From NCBI RefSeq assembly GCF_001913705.1, contig NZ_MKQD01000044.1, positions 62,001 through 126,000 on the forward strand: a DNA stretch of 64,000 bases. Direction: 5' to 3'. Below, one piece after another: positions 18,282 through 26,341 of the stretch. The DNA comes from Thalassotalea sp. PP2-459. GTDB lineage: Bacteria > Pseudomonadota > Gammaproteobacteria > Enterobacterales > Alteromonadaceae. The notes under the pieces were generated by a model. That model was not told the DNA's origin and ran no database searches. It saw only the letters and a list, made by a program, of their open reading frames with translations. A program made the translations under genes and the position numbers. Numbering within the stretch: the stretch's first letter is position 1; every line of letters begins with the position of its first letter.

Positions 18282-20660
18282 ATGAACACTCAAGTAAGAC
18301 TTTCCGCAGTCGCCTTTGCTTTACAAGCGACAGTCATCAGTATTGCTTCAGCAGAAGCAAATGTTTCTCCTGATCTTGAAAATATTGAAAAGCTTGTTGT
18401 CACTGCAACGGGTTTTGAACAAAAGCTAACACAAGCACCTGCAAGTATTTCTATTGTTACCGCCGAAGACATTAAATCACGATCATTTACGTCTTTATTG
18501 GATGTTGTGAAGTATCAGGAAGGTATTGATATTGGCACAACACGTGACAAAACAGGTCAAGGCAGTGTTAGTATGCGTGGTCTTACGGGTGAGTACACCT
18601 TACTGCTAATTGATGGCAAACGCCAAAACAACCATGGCGATATCTACCCTAATAACTTTGGTGGTAACGCTTTTAACCATATACCACCTTTAGAAACTAT
18701 TGAACGCGTAGAAATTATTCGTGGTCCTGCGTCAACCCTTTATGGTGCAGATGCACTGGGTGGTGTGATCAATGTGATCACCAAAAAACATACAGAAAAC
18801 TGGAACGGGGCCATTACTTTTGGTCGTAGCTTTCAGAGCAACAATGACTTTGGTGATGATATTACCAGTGATGTTTCGGTTGCTGGGCCGATCATTAAAA
18901 ATGTACTCAGTGTAGGGTTTCGTGCAAGTGCTTATGATCAGCAAGCATCATCACCTCAGTTTGCTCCCGCAGTTGATCCAAACGGTGACGTGCATGTCAG
19001 ATCATTAGGTTTTGGTAGCGGTGGTCGTACTGTTGACAACAACAGTGAACATTACGGTTTTAGTATCAATTATACTCCTGCCGAGGGCCATGAGTTATCG
19101 TTTGATTATGATAATTCACACCAAGAATATGACAATACCCCTGACTATAACATTGATACTGGCAGTATAATCTATCCTTTAGGCACAAAAGATAGCATAG
19201 AAGCTTTATGGCAAGACAGAGGTGGTAAAGTAAACCCACGAGCAGGTTACGCCGCTGAACAGCAGTTTGATCGTCAATGGTGGTCATTAGCCTATACTGG
19301 TGAATTTAGCTTCGGGGCAGTATCTGCTTCACTTGGCTATGTTGACACGCAAAACAATGGCCGCACGCTGCCGTTAAGTGTCGCTGAGCGTCAATTGTTG
19401 CAAAAAATGTATGATGGTGCAGGCGATTATGAAAATATGTCAGAAGACCAACGTCGTGACCTTGCAGAAGATACCTTCTTACCACGCCCAGAGCGACCGT
19501 TAGATAGTAGTCAATACACCTTTGATTTACGCTTTGACATACCCATTGATAACGCAGCCGGCGATCATAATTTTGTCTTAGGTTTGCAAGCAATTGACGG
19601 CGAACTGCAAGATGGCGTATTTGGCTTAGAGTCAGGCAATGCTGGCGCTATTCAAGAACAGAAAATGTATTCATTGTTTGCTGAAGACAACTGGATGATC
19701 ACAGATAGCTTTACCTTAACCGCAGGTGTTCGTGTTGATGATCACGATGTCTTTGGTAATCAAACATCACCACGCGCCTATGCCGTTTATAACATCAATG
19801 ATGATTGGACTATTAAAGGTGGCGTAAGCACTGGTTATAAAACGCCTAAAACAACTGACTTATACGATGGTATTACGGGTTTTGGTGGCCAAGGTACAAG
19901 TCCTTTCGCGGGTAATCCAGAGCTAGAGCCTGAAACCAGTGTAAACAGTGAAATTGCGTTATATTGGAGTAAAGATGAACATAATTTCAATATCACCTAT
20001 TTCGATACTGAATTTGAAGATAAAATTGCTCGCGGTGACACCATTCAAAGCTGTGAAAAAACAGGTGGGGTTCGCCCATGTGTGAATTTAGGCCAGTACG
20101 ATCAGTTAGGTTATACCACCTACAGCCAAAAAATTAATATCGATAAAGTTACATTACAAGGTATTGAAGTGGCGGGTCGTTACCAGCTAACAAACGACTG
20201 GTCAGTGTATGCAAACTACACCTGGACAGACAGTGAACAGCAAAGTGGCCCGGAAGAAGGATTACCTTTAACCAATACAGCCGAGCATATGGGTAATATC
20301 AACATTGGCTGGGATGCCACAGAAGATTTAAATGTTTATTTGCAAAGTGAATATCGTTCTGATCGTTACCGTGGTTTCGACTCAGTTCACGAACGCGAAC
20401 TATATTACAAAAACTACTCACTGCTAAACTTAGGCGCCCGTTGGACGCTAAATGATAATGTGATGGTGAATTTACGTGTAAACAACCTACTAGATAGAGA
20501 CTTTACTTCTTATTCAACAAGTTATGATGACTTAAACGGTGATGGAACGTTTGAATATTTATCAGGCCGGGGGGTTGTCAGTGAAGTGGTATTCGAAGAT
20601 GATTACAACGTAAAAGACAAAGCTCGCAACTTTTGGGCAAGTGTTACTGTAAGCTTTTAG
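18282..20660 (+). CDS. TonB-dependent siderophore/iron receptor
   Basis: A 792-residue receptor with a signal peptide (cleaved near SIASAEA), a TonB-box-like LEKLVVTATGFEQ, the plug domain with SVSMRGLTGEYTLLLIDG and VEIIRGPASTLYGADALGGVIN, and a 22-strand-type barrel ending in WASVTVSF. The plug is of the FepA/CirA/BfrD kind, distinct from the sugar receptor at 6265. The Fur box and promoter directly upstream, and the four following genes, point to iron-siderophore or heme import. AGGGA precedes the ATG. It is probably the first gene of an operon reaching to 23995; the gap to the next gene is about 50 bp. The exact ligand cannot be read from sequence. Confidence 0.88.
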   Translation: MNTQVRLSAVAFALQATVISIASAEANVSPDLENIEKLVVTATGFEQKLTQAPASISIVTAEDIKSRSFTSLLDVVKYQEGIDIGTTRDKTGQGSVSMRGLTGEYTLLLIDGKRQNNHGDIYPNNFGGNAFNHIPPLETIERVEIIRGPASTLYGADALGGVINVITKKHTENWNGAITFGRSFQSNNDFGDDITSDVSVAGPIIKNVLSVGFRASAYDQQASSPQFAPAVDPNGDVHVRSLGFGSGGRTVDNNSEHYGFSINYTPAEGHELSFDYDNSHQEYDNTPDYNIDTGSIIYPLGTKDSIEALWQDRGGKVNPRAGYAAEQQFDRQWWSLAYTGEFSFGAVSASLGYVDTQNNGRTLPLSVAERQLLQKMYDGAGDYENMSEDQRRDLAEDTFLPRPERPLDSSQYTFDLRFDIPIDNAAGDHNFVLGLQAIDGELQDGVFGLESGNAGAIQEQKMYSLFAEDNWMITDSFTLTAGVRVDDHDVFGNQTSPRAYAVYNINDDWTIKGGVSTGYKTPKTTDLYDGITGFGGQGTSPFAGNPELEPETSVNSEIALYWSKDEHNFNITYFDTEFEDKIARGDTIQSCEKTGGVRPCVNLGQYDQLGYTTYSQKINIDKVTLQGIEVAGRYQLTNDWSVYANYTWTDSEQQSGPEEGLPLTNTAEHMGNINIGWDATEDLNVYLQSEYRSDRYRGFDSVHERELYYKNYSLLNLGARWTLNDNVMVNLRVNNLLDRDFTSYSTSYDDLNGDGTFEYLSGRGVVSEVVFEDDYNVKDKARNFWASVTVSF

Positions 20661-20709
20661 ATATCAACAGGCGGCATATTAACGATGCCGCCTTATTTTC
20701 GGAGTAAAA

Positions 20710-21315
20710 ATGCAAGTAAGTTTTGGATCCATTAGGCAGTGGCATTGGGTTAGTTCTGCGTTATGTCTAATTGGCATGTTGGGGTTTGCCATCACAGGTA
20801 TCACGCTAAATCATGCAACTGATATTACCGTTACGCCGCAAATAACTACATTAGAAGCAACACTACCTAAAAATTTACTTGAAGCTTTAAAAACGACAGC
20901 CAATGAAAACCCGACAGAAACGCCACCTAAAGCATTATCGTTTTGGTTAGCACAAACCCATTCCTTGCAACTTTCAAAAAACGCTGTTGCAGAGTGGTCA
21001 GACGATGAACTGTATATCGTTCATGCAGGTCCGGGTGAAGATACTTGGTTAGCGGTTGATTTTTATAGTAATGAGCTCAGTTATGAAAGTACAGAACGAG
21101 GCCTAATCGCCTACTTTAATGACTTACATAAAGGTCGTGACACAGGCACCGCCTGGGGTTGGTTTATAGATGTCTTTTCTGTTGCATGCGTCGTTTTTTG
21201 CTTAACCGGTTTGCTGCTACTTTACCGACAAAAAAACCACCGTTGGATGACTTGGCCTGTCACTGTTTTAGGGGCAATTATTCCCGCTATTTTGTTATTA
21301 CTTTTTGTTCATTAA
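20710..21315 (+). CDS. PepSY-associated membrane protein
   Basis: A 201-residue protein starting IRQWHWVSSALCLIGMLGFAITGITLNH, with a hydrophobic helix near 10-32 and two more near the C terminus (FSVACVVFCLTGLLLLY and WPVTVLGAIIPAILLLLFV). The middle, periplasmic part includes DLHKGRDTGTAWGWFIDVFS, typical of PepSY_TM-like proteins. Relatives are found beside TonB siderophore receptors and are thought to pass electrons for ferric-siderophore reduction. The conserved His residues in WHW and LNH could serve as heme ligands, which is inference. GGAG precedes the start codon. It lies between the receptor and the DUF2271 gene and fits an iron-reduction module with the flavoreductase at 22724. Confidence 0.8.
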   Translation: MQVSFGSIRQWHWVSSALCLIGMLGFAITGITLNHATDITVTPQITTLEATLPKNLLEALKTTANENPTETPPKALSFWLAQTHSLQLSKNAVAEWSDDELYIVHAGPGEDTWLAVDFYSNELSYESTERGLIAYFNDLHKGRDTGTAWGWFIDVFSVACVVFCLTGLLLLYRQKNHRWMTWPVTVLGAIIPAILLLLFVH

Positions 21316-21339
21316 CCATGATTACCCAAGGAGAAAACC

Positions 21340-21861
21340 GTGTTTAAAATCATATGTAAATTACTGGCAATTGCCAGTTTAGTCATCACTGCCAGTGCAT
21401 ATGCTCAGTCACCGTTACAACTAGAGATCGCTATCCCTCGATTACAAGTGGCTGAATATCACAAACCTTATGTCGCTGTTTGGTTAGAAGATCAAAAACG
21501 TAATACTACACAAATCGCCGTTTGGTACGATATTGAAATGGAAAATGGCAAAGGTGAAGAATGGCTGGCCGATTTACGTCAATGGTGGCGCAGAGGCGGG
21601 CGTAAACTTGAAATGCCTATCGATGGTATTACTGGTGCAACTAAAGGGCCAGGCAGTCATATAATCACCCTTGAACTGGCCTCTTTACTCAAAAATCAAC
21701 GCTCTGGCGAATACAAAATAAGAGTGGAAGCCTCAAGAGAGGTGGGTGGTCGAGAACTACTTCAGATCCCTATTACACTGCCTATAAAATCAAAAGACTT
21801 ACCTATTTCTGTCGCTGGTAAGCGCGAATTAGACCACATCACATTAACCATTAAAGAATAA
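21340..21861 (+). CDS. DUF2271 periplasmic protein
   Basis: The 173-residue protein uses a GTG start at 21340, supported by AAGGAG six bases upstream. It has a signal peptide (FKIICKLLAIASLVITASAYA) and then a beta-rich domain with HKPYVAVWLEDQ, WRRGGRKLEMPIDGITGATKGPG and SGEYKIRVEASREVGGRE. These are the hallmarks of DUF2271 proteins, whose DGITGAT stretch recalls FMN-binding or covalent-flavin signals. The function is not established. It sits in the Fur-controlled operon right after the PepSY protein, so a role in periplasmic iron release or reduction is plausible. Confidence 0.8.
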   Translation: MFKIICKLLAIASLVITASAYAQSPLQLEIAIPRLQVAEYHKPYVAVWLEDQKRNTTQIAVWYDIEMENGKGEEWLADLRQWWRRGGRKLEMPIDGITGATKGPGSHIITLELASLLKNQRSGEYKIRVEASREVGGRELLQIPITLPIKSKDLPISVAGKRELDHITLTIKE

Positions 21862-21886
21862 ACCAATGTTGCCAGGAGAAAAGCAC

Positions 21887-22720
21887 ATGTTATCAACCAA
21901 ATTAATAAAGTTAGTCGTAGTCACGCTAACCATGATTACCATTTCTATACCCGCTCATGCCCATAGAGCGTGGATAAAACCTAGCAAAACCGTGTTATCC
22001 GGTGAGCAAAACTACGTCACTTTTGATGCTGCGGTATCGAATACGCTATTTATCCCTGAACATGTTGCCTTTCGCATGAGTTACCTTTCGGCGACCGGCC
22101 CTGATGGTAAAGCTGTTGATTTTGAAAATGTTGGCAAGGGAAAGTACCGCAATACGTTTGATTTAAACCTAACTCAAAATGGTACCTACCGCGTTGGATC
22201 AGCATCTTCTGGTTTACGCGCCTCTTGGAAAGATGCAGAAGGTAAACGTAAAAGATGGCCAGGCAGAGGTGGTCCAACTAAAGATGAAACATTTGAAACC
22301 GCAGTGCCAAAACAAGCACAAGATCTGAAAGTAGAATACAGCTCTTACAGATCAGAAACCTTTGTCACTTTAGGCCAGCCGAGCGATGAAGTTTTAGCAG
22401 TAAGCAACAAAGGGTTAGAGCTTGTAACTGTTACTCATCCAAATGACTTATTTGCAACTGAAACAGCGACATTTAAGTTTGTGATTGACGGAGAGCCTGC
22501 CGTAGGTACAGAAATTGAAATAATTCGTGGTTCCATGCGTTATAGAAACTCACAAGATACAATTCTTGTGAAAACTAACGAAAAAGGTGAATTTAACGTA
22601 ACTTGGCCTCATGCTGGTATGTATTTTTTAGAAGCATCGTATAAAGATGATAAAGCTCAAGCGCCGGCAACTGAACGTAATGGTAGCTACTCAGCAACTC
22701 TTGAAGTATTACCGCTTTAA
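21887..22720 (+). CDS. DUF4198 periplasmic protein
   Basis: An in-frame ATG at 21866 would add seven residues; the ATG at 21887 follows AGGAG and starts a clean signal peptide ending IPAHAH, giving 277 residues. The mature protein begins HRAWIKPSKTVLSGEQNYVTFDAAVSN, as in DUF4198 proteins, which look like two immunoglobulin-like domains. The C-terminal half (GEPAVGTEIEIIRG, TNEKGEFNVTWPHAGMYFLEASY) resembles a carboxypeptidase-regulatory or transthyretin-like fold. DUF4198 family members include NikK-like metal-uptake proteins and often sit beside TonB receptors. The His-rich mature N terminus may bind metal, which is inference. Confidence 0.8.
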   Translation: MLSTKLIKLVVVTLTMITISIPAHAHRAWIKPSKTVLSGEQNYVTFDAAVSNTLFIPEHVAFRMSYLSATGPDGKAVDFENVGKGKYRNTFDLNLTQNGTYRVGSASSGLRASWKDAEGKRKRWPGRGGPTKDETFETAVPKQAQDLKVEYSSYRSETFVTLGQPSDEVLAVSNKGLELVTVTHPNDLFATETATFKFVIDGEPAVGTEIEIIRGSMRYRNSQDTILVKTNEKGEFNVTWPHAGMYFLEASYKDDKAQAPATERNGSYSATLEVLPL

Positions 22721-22723
22721 CGC

Positions 22724-23995
22724 ATGAGTGAAGATCTGCGCATAGGCATATCACTAGCACTAAGCCTGTCTTGGTGCTTATGGGTTGGTATAAGTTGGTT
22801 ACGTCATAAGCCTCGTTCGACGATGGCTAGTCACCAACCTATTTTTGTCTATGCCAGTCAAACAGGACAAGCAAAAGCAACGGCTCAATCTCAACTTATT
22901 TCATTTTCCGATGCATTACTTTTACCCTTAAACAAGCTAACCCCACAACATTTCAGCTTAGCAACAGAGATGCATTTTTATTTAAGTACATACGGCGACG
23001 GGGAAGCACCAGACAATGGTCGAGGTTTTATTAAATCGCTAAATACGATTAATCAAGATCTTATCCAATCATTAAAGTTTACCGTAACTGCATTGGGTGA
23101 TAGCCGTTACCCTGCTTTTTGCGCGTTCGGTAAACACGTTTATCAACAGCTCACTCACATTGGAGCTCAACCTTTATCAGACATCAAATACATTGATGCC
23201 AATACAAAGCAAACAGAAGATAAACTTTTCGGTTTTACAACAGCAAAGCTAAAAGAACGAACACATTTAAACCCTAACAGTGTTAGCCCTGGCTTATATC
23301 ACTTGCATTTAGATGCAAAGAATTTAACCTGGAAACCAGGCGATATATTAGAAGTATTACCACCAGAAAAAGGTAAATATGGTGCCCCTCGAAGTTATTC
23401 AATAGCCAGTGCAGCGAGTGATCTTTACAATGATCAATTAATATTATTGGTACGTCTGCATATTGCCCCTGACGGCAGCCAAGGTTTAGCATCACGTTTT
23501 CTTACCCAAACCTGTCGCGAAGGATCATTACTAACAGTTAAAGTAAGAGCTAACCCAAGTTGCCAATTAACCGCAACTAACACCCCACTATTACTTATTG
23601 GCGCTGGTAGCGGTTTAGCTGGATTGCTCGGCCACATTAAGCAACGATCACTAACAAAAAATGCAGGGCCAATTTGGTTAATTTATGGCGAGCGAGAGCC
23701 CATACATGATCATCATTTATCATCTGACATCGCCCATTGGCAAGAGCAAAATGTGCTAAGTCGCGTAGATCGCGTATTTTCACGTCAAAGTAGCAATGAA
23801 AAGTATGTGCAAGATATTTTAATAAAGCACTCACAAGCAGTAAAAGCGTTTATTGAAACACAAGGAGACATCTACGTGTGTGGCAGTTTAACAGGCATGG
23901 GAAATGCAGTTCATCAGGCGCTAGTAACTATTCTGGGTCAGTCAGAACTTGAGACGCTTATAGCCTCAGAGCGATACCACCGAGATTTATATTAG
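22724..23995 (+). CDS. Membrane-anchored flavodoxin-FNR reductase (sulfite-reductase-flavoprotein-like)
   Basis: This 423-residue protein has an N-terminal membrane helix (LRIGISLALSLSWCLWVGISWL), a flavodoxin domain (FVYASQTGQAKATAQ and LSTYGDGEAPDNGRGF for FMN), an FAD domain with RSYSIAS, and an NADPH domain with GAGSGLAGLLGHI and a C-terminal YHRDLY. The layout is that of CysJ or P450 reductase, but short and tethered. It would take electrons from NADPH and hand them to a membrane partner, most likely the PepSY protein of the same operon, to reduce ferric siderophore. It starts four bases after the DUF4198 stop. The operon ends with the hairpin at 24046-24089. Confidence 0.85.
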   Translation: MSEDLRIGISLALSLSWCLWVGISWLRHKPRSTMASHQPIFVYASQTGQAKATAQSQLISFSDALLLPLNKLTPQHFSLATEMHFYLSTYGDGEAPDNGRGFIKSLNTINQDLIQSLKFTVTALGDSRYPAFCAFGKHVYQQLTHIGAQPLSDIKYIDANTKQTEDKLFGFTTAKLKERTHLNPNSVSPGLYHLHLDAKNLTWKPGDILEVLPPEKGKYGAPRSYSIASAASDLYNDQLILLVRLHIAPDGSQGLASRFLTQTCREGSLLTVKVRANPSCQLTATNTPLLLIGAGSGLAGLLGHIKQRSLTKNAGPIWLIYGEREPIHDHHLSSDIAHWQEQNVLSRVDRVFSRQSSNEKYVQDILIKHSQAVKAFIETQGDIYVCGSLTGMGNAVHQALVTILGQSELETLIASERYHRDLY

Positions 23996-24045
23996 ATGTG
24001 ATTAAGTGTTTACTTTAATAGCAACATTAAACATACCTGCATAAA

Positions 24046-24089
24046 AAATGGGTTATCAATAACGTTATATTGTTATTGATAACCCATTT
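24046..24089. terminator. Long perfect hairpin, probable bidirectional terminator
   Basis: An 18-bp perfect stem pairs 24046-24063 with 24072-24089 around an 8-nt loop. It is A+T-rich and lies between the convergent genes ending at 23995 and 24152. The T-run beyond it on the plus strand is imperfect. Confidence 0.65.
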
Positions 24090-24151
24090 GATCTTTGTTT
24101 TTCTTCAGTAATAAGCTGCCATCAGTGATGAGTCAGCTTTTCAGCGAAAAA

Positions 24152-24343
24152 TTAACAGTCTTTATCTTCAGTATCTAATTTATCTTTCGCTTCTTCACAA
24201 AGATCTTCTGCTTTATTTTCAGCATCGGTCATTGCTTCATCTACCGTTTCACCTGCATCTTCTGCTGGACCATCTGAACAACCTGCTAGCGCCATCACTA
24301 ATGTTAATAATGTAATTTTAATATAAGTAGAGATGTTTTCCAT
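24152..24343 (-). CDS. Small acidic lipoprotein, unknown function
   Basis: A 63-residue protein with a lipoprotein signal ending LAGC (Cys near residue 22), then an acidic, Asp/Glu/Lys-rich tail with two more Cys (DLCEEAKDK and the final DKDC). The ATG at 24343 has AAGGAGC seven bases upstream, which makes it a convincing gene despite its size. It is co-oriented with the DUF1328 and DUF2383 genes. The two tail cysteines could form a disulfide. No function is recognised. Confidence 0.8.
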   Translation of the reverse strand: MENISTYIKITLLTLVMALAGCSDGPAEDAGETVDEAMTDAENKAEDLCEEAKDKLDTEDKDC

Positions 24344-24382
24344 TTAATAGCTCCTTTGCCATAACAATTAAAAGTCAATTTA

Positions 24383-24403
24383 CGCCACCGCTTTACGGTG
24401 GCG
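24383..24403 (-). terminator. Hairpin after the DUF1328 gene
   Basis: CGCCACCG and CGGTGGCG (24383-24390 and 24396-24403) form an 8-bp G+C-rich stem with a 5-nt loop just past the stop codon at 24409. The following T-run on the minus strand is weak. Confidence 0.55.
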
Positions 24404-24408
24404 ATTAG

Positions 24409-24579
24409 TTAAACCTTTGGTTTACGAATTATTTGTACAATAAACGACAACACAACAAGCGCAAGAAAGATAAAAAATAATATCTTAGCGATTCCTGCTG
24501 CCGCACCTGCAATACCACCAAAACCTAACAACGCGGCGATAATTGCCAAAACAAGAAATGTGAGTGACCAACCTAACAT
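24409..24579 (-). CDS. DUF1328 (UPF0391, YtjA-like) small membrane protein
   Basis: This 56-residue gene is easily missed because of its size. The protein starts [22 protein letters not shown], continues through [26 protein letters not shown] and ends IRKPKV. It has two membrane helices joined by a Gly/Ala-rich turn, which is the DUF1328 pattern. AAGGAGAT lies six bases before the ATG. Relatives are small stress-induced inner-membrane proteins with no firm function, commonly near four-helix DUF2383 proteins, as here. Confidence 0.88.
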   Translation of the reverse strand: MLGWSLTFLVLAIIAALLGFGGIAGAAAGIAKILFFIFLALVVLSFIVQIIRKPKV

Positions 24580-24607
24580 GGTAATCTCCTTGTAAGTTTA
24601 CACGGTA

Positions 24608-25054
24608 TTACGCTGATGCTTGTTGCAAGGCTTTCATTTCATCGTGACAGGCTTGCATACGTATTTGAATTTGACTTAATGCGATATTACACGGCTCTGG
24701 TAATGATGCTTCCATTGCAGCTGATAACTTATCAAGCACTCTATCTTCCACTTCTTCTAACTGATCAAGATAAGTATGCTCTTTATCGGCACGAACAACA
24801 GTAAGAAGTTTAGTATACTTTTCGCGCATGGTAACAACTAAATCTGAATCATCTTCAATTTCACCTTCATCGATCAGTACATACGTTTGTAATTCTGAAA
24901 TAGCTCTTGTTTTTTCGGTGATCATTTTATTAAAAATAGTCGCTAACGTGTTATCTGATAACTCTTCTTTAGCTTCTTTATAAAATTCAACACCACCATT
25001 AAGTACCTTAATTAATTCCTTAACAGGGCTCATATCGTAATTTGATAATGACAT
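24608..25054 (-). CDS. PA2169-type four-helix-bundle protein (DUF2383)
   Basis: A 148-residue, mostly helical soluble protein. The segments VKELIKVLNGGVEFYKEAKEELSD, FNKMITEKTRAISELQTYV, and LEEVEDRVLDKLSAAMEASLPEPCNIALSQIQIRMQACHDEM give four amphipathic helices, as in DUF2383 / PA2169-like proteins with ferritin-like topology. AAGGAGT lies six bases before the start codon. It heads a group of three small genes on the minus strand that resemble general-stress genes. No metal ligand set is clear enough to claim binding. Confidence 0.82.
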   Translation of the reverse strand: MSLSNYDMSPVKELIKVLNGGVEFYKEAKEELSDNTLATIFNKMITEKTRAISELQTYVLIDEGEIEDDSDLVVTMREKYTKLLTVVRADKEHTYLDQLEEVEDRVLDKLSAAMEASLPEPCNIALSQIQIRMQACHDEMKALQQASA

Positions 25055-25234
25055 AAATACTCCTTAACTTTGGTTGTTTAAAAGTAATTTCACTTAATTC
25101 AATATTAAAGATGCACAAGGCATGCCAATAACAAAAATACAATAAAAACAAAAGATTAAACAATTTAATTTATATAATGCCAGCAATATTTACATGGCTA
25201 TTGTAACTTTTACTGTTTATCAAAAAACAATGTT

Positions 25235-25390
25235 TTATCGAATTTGATATCGAATAGGCACGACTACCGATAACGGTTTTTTTGAAAGATGTGCAGGAGG
25301 TCTAGGTAAGGGGCCTGCTTGAGCGATTAAGGTTAAAGTGGCACGATCAAGTAAGTGAACAGTATTAACTTGAATTAACGCGATACCGAC
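25235..25390 (-). pseudogene. Relic of a TonB C-terminal domain
   Basis: On the minus strand, 51 codons ending in TAA at 25235 read as the end of a TonB energy transducer: LLDRATLTLIAQAGPLPRPP, then PLSVVVPIRYQIR. The LDRA(T/A)L...A..P.P.PP...VPIR pattern is the classic last strand-helix-strand of TonB. An in-frame stop lies immediately upstream, no signal anchor or proline-rich part remains, and there is no start codon with a ribosome site. It appears to be what is left of a tonB gene that once stood next to the iron genes. Confidence 0.7.
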
Positions 25391-25453
25391 TCAGCGAAAA
25401 GCTTTAGGCCTTTGCAAAGAAGTACAACTGAAAAGGTTATTACTTTACTAACT

Positions 25454-25474
25454 AATTAAGAATAAGTATCATTT
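25454..25474. promoter_or_regulatory. Fur box upstream of the ferric ABC operon
   Basis: A 21-bp stretch matching the Fur consensus at about 17 of 21 positions by eye (AATAAGTATCATTT core), 53 bp before the start codon at 25527. Its right half is the same as in the box at 18177. Confidence 0.65.
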
Positions 25475-25526
25475 ACAATTAATAATGTAACGACCGCAAG
25501 CTCTCTTTAAAAGGAATCATCACTCC

Positions 25527-26339
25527 ATGAATGTAATAAGCAAAAAATGCGTACATCTACTTAAATCTTTAGTGGTATGTAGCGCTTTATTCACGATATC
25601 TGCACAAGCCAATGGGCCGGTAGGCGACCATGTTAATCATTTATCAAAACATTTACCCGCTTATGAAAAAGAAGTGCATTGGTTAATTGAAAAAGTAGAC
25701 GGGATCGTAAGCCGTTATCATAAAGATGGTGCAAAAGCGGCACACGCTGATGCAGTTGTTGAACATTGGGAAGCGGTGAAGTTTCATGCCGCTATCGAAA
25801 CAAATTATGTTTTAGTTTATGCCTCTATTTGGCAAGGGCTTTTTGCCGTTAAAGAGAGCATAGATAAAGGTTTACCAATAAACGATGTAAGAAAAGAACA
25901 AACAAAATTAACCCAGGCTTTATGGCAAGGTTTAGGGGCAGTAAAAATGGCAGCTACGCTTCAAGATAAAGGCCTTTTAGCTCAGATTCAAACACGAGAA
26001 GGAGCGCCAACAAACTCAATTGAAGCCCTAGATACAATAAATACACGCTTAAATAGAGTCGTAGCAAAGTACGCTGAAAAACTAATCGATACTTCTGTTA
26101 AAATGGTCGCAGAAACCTATTTGAATTTATTTGAAGGTGTTGAAGGAGAACTTATTGCGTTAGACGCCAATTTAGTGGAAGATCTAGAAAAAGATTTCAA
26201 TGTTACCCTACCCAAGGCAATAAAATCTCATGCAAGCGTTGAAGATGTTCGTCAGATTGTTGCAACCATGACCAACAAAGTTAACCGCGCAAGTACCTTA
26301 ATTAAAAACAATGCCAACAATAAAAAGGACGTATTTTAA
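25527..26339 (+). CDS. Unrecognised helical periplasmic protein heading the ferric ABC operon
   Basis: A 270-residue protein with a signal peptide ending ISAQA. The mature part is strongly helical with repeated His and acidic residues: DHVNHLSKHLPAYEKEVHWLIEK, VEHWEAVKFHAAIETNYVLVYASIWQGLF, LWQGLGAVKMAA. The second and third stretches share an (I/L)WQGL motif, hinting at an internal duplication. I do not recognise the family. It is the first gene behind the Fur box, and the binding-protein gene starts two bases after its stop, so it is almost surely part of the iron importer operon. It might bind iron in the periplasm or help the binding protein; a distant link to EfeO/imelysin-like helical proteins is possible but unproven. 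Confidence 0.75.
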   Translation: MNVISKKCVHLLKSLVVCSALFTISAQANGPVGDHVNHLSKHLPAYEKEVHWLIEKVDGIVSRYHKDGAKAAHADAVVEHWEAVKFHAAIETNYVLVYASIWQGLFAVKESIDKGLPINDVRKEQTKLTQALWQGLGAVKMAATLQDKGLLAQIQTREGAPTNSIEALDTINTRLNRVVAKYAEKLIDTSVKMVAETYLNLFEGVEGELIALDANLVEDLEKDFNVTLPKAIKSHASVEDVRQIVATMTNKVNRASTLIKNNANNKKDVF

Positions 26340-26341
26340 TA

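Larger units (their letters stand above)
25055..25526. other. Intergenic region with a TonB relic and a Fur box
   Basis: This 472-bp gap has no intact gene. It holds promoter sequence for the minus-strand stress genes at its left, a TonB C-terminal relic at 25235-25390 and a Fur box at 25454-25474. Confidence 0.6.

Noticed and set aside
24654-24667. A seventh ATACGTAT-like 14-mer
   Set aside because: It lies inside the DUF2383 coding sequence, has two mismatches from the operator pattern and is far from any sugar gene; probably chance.
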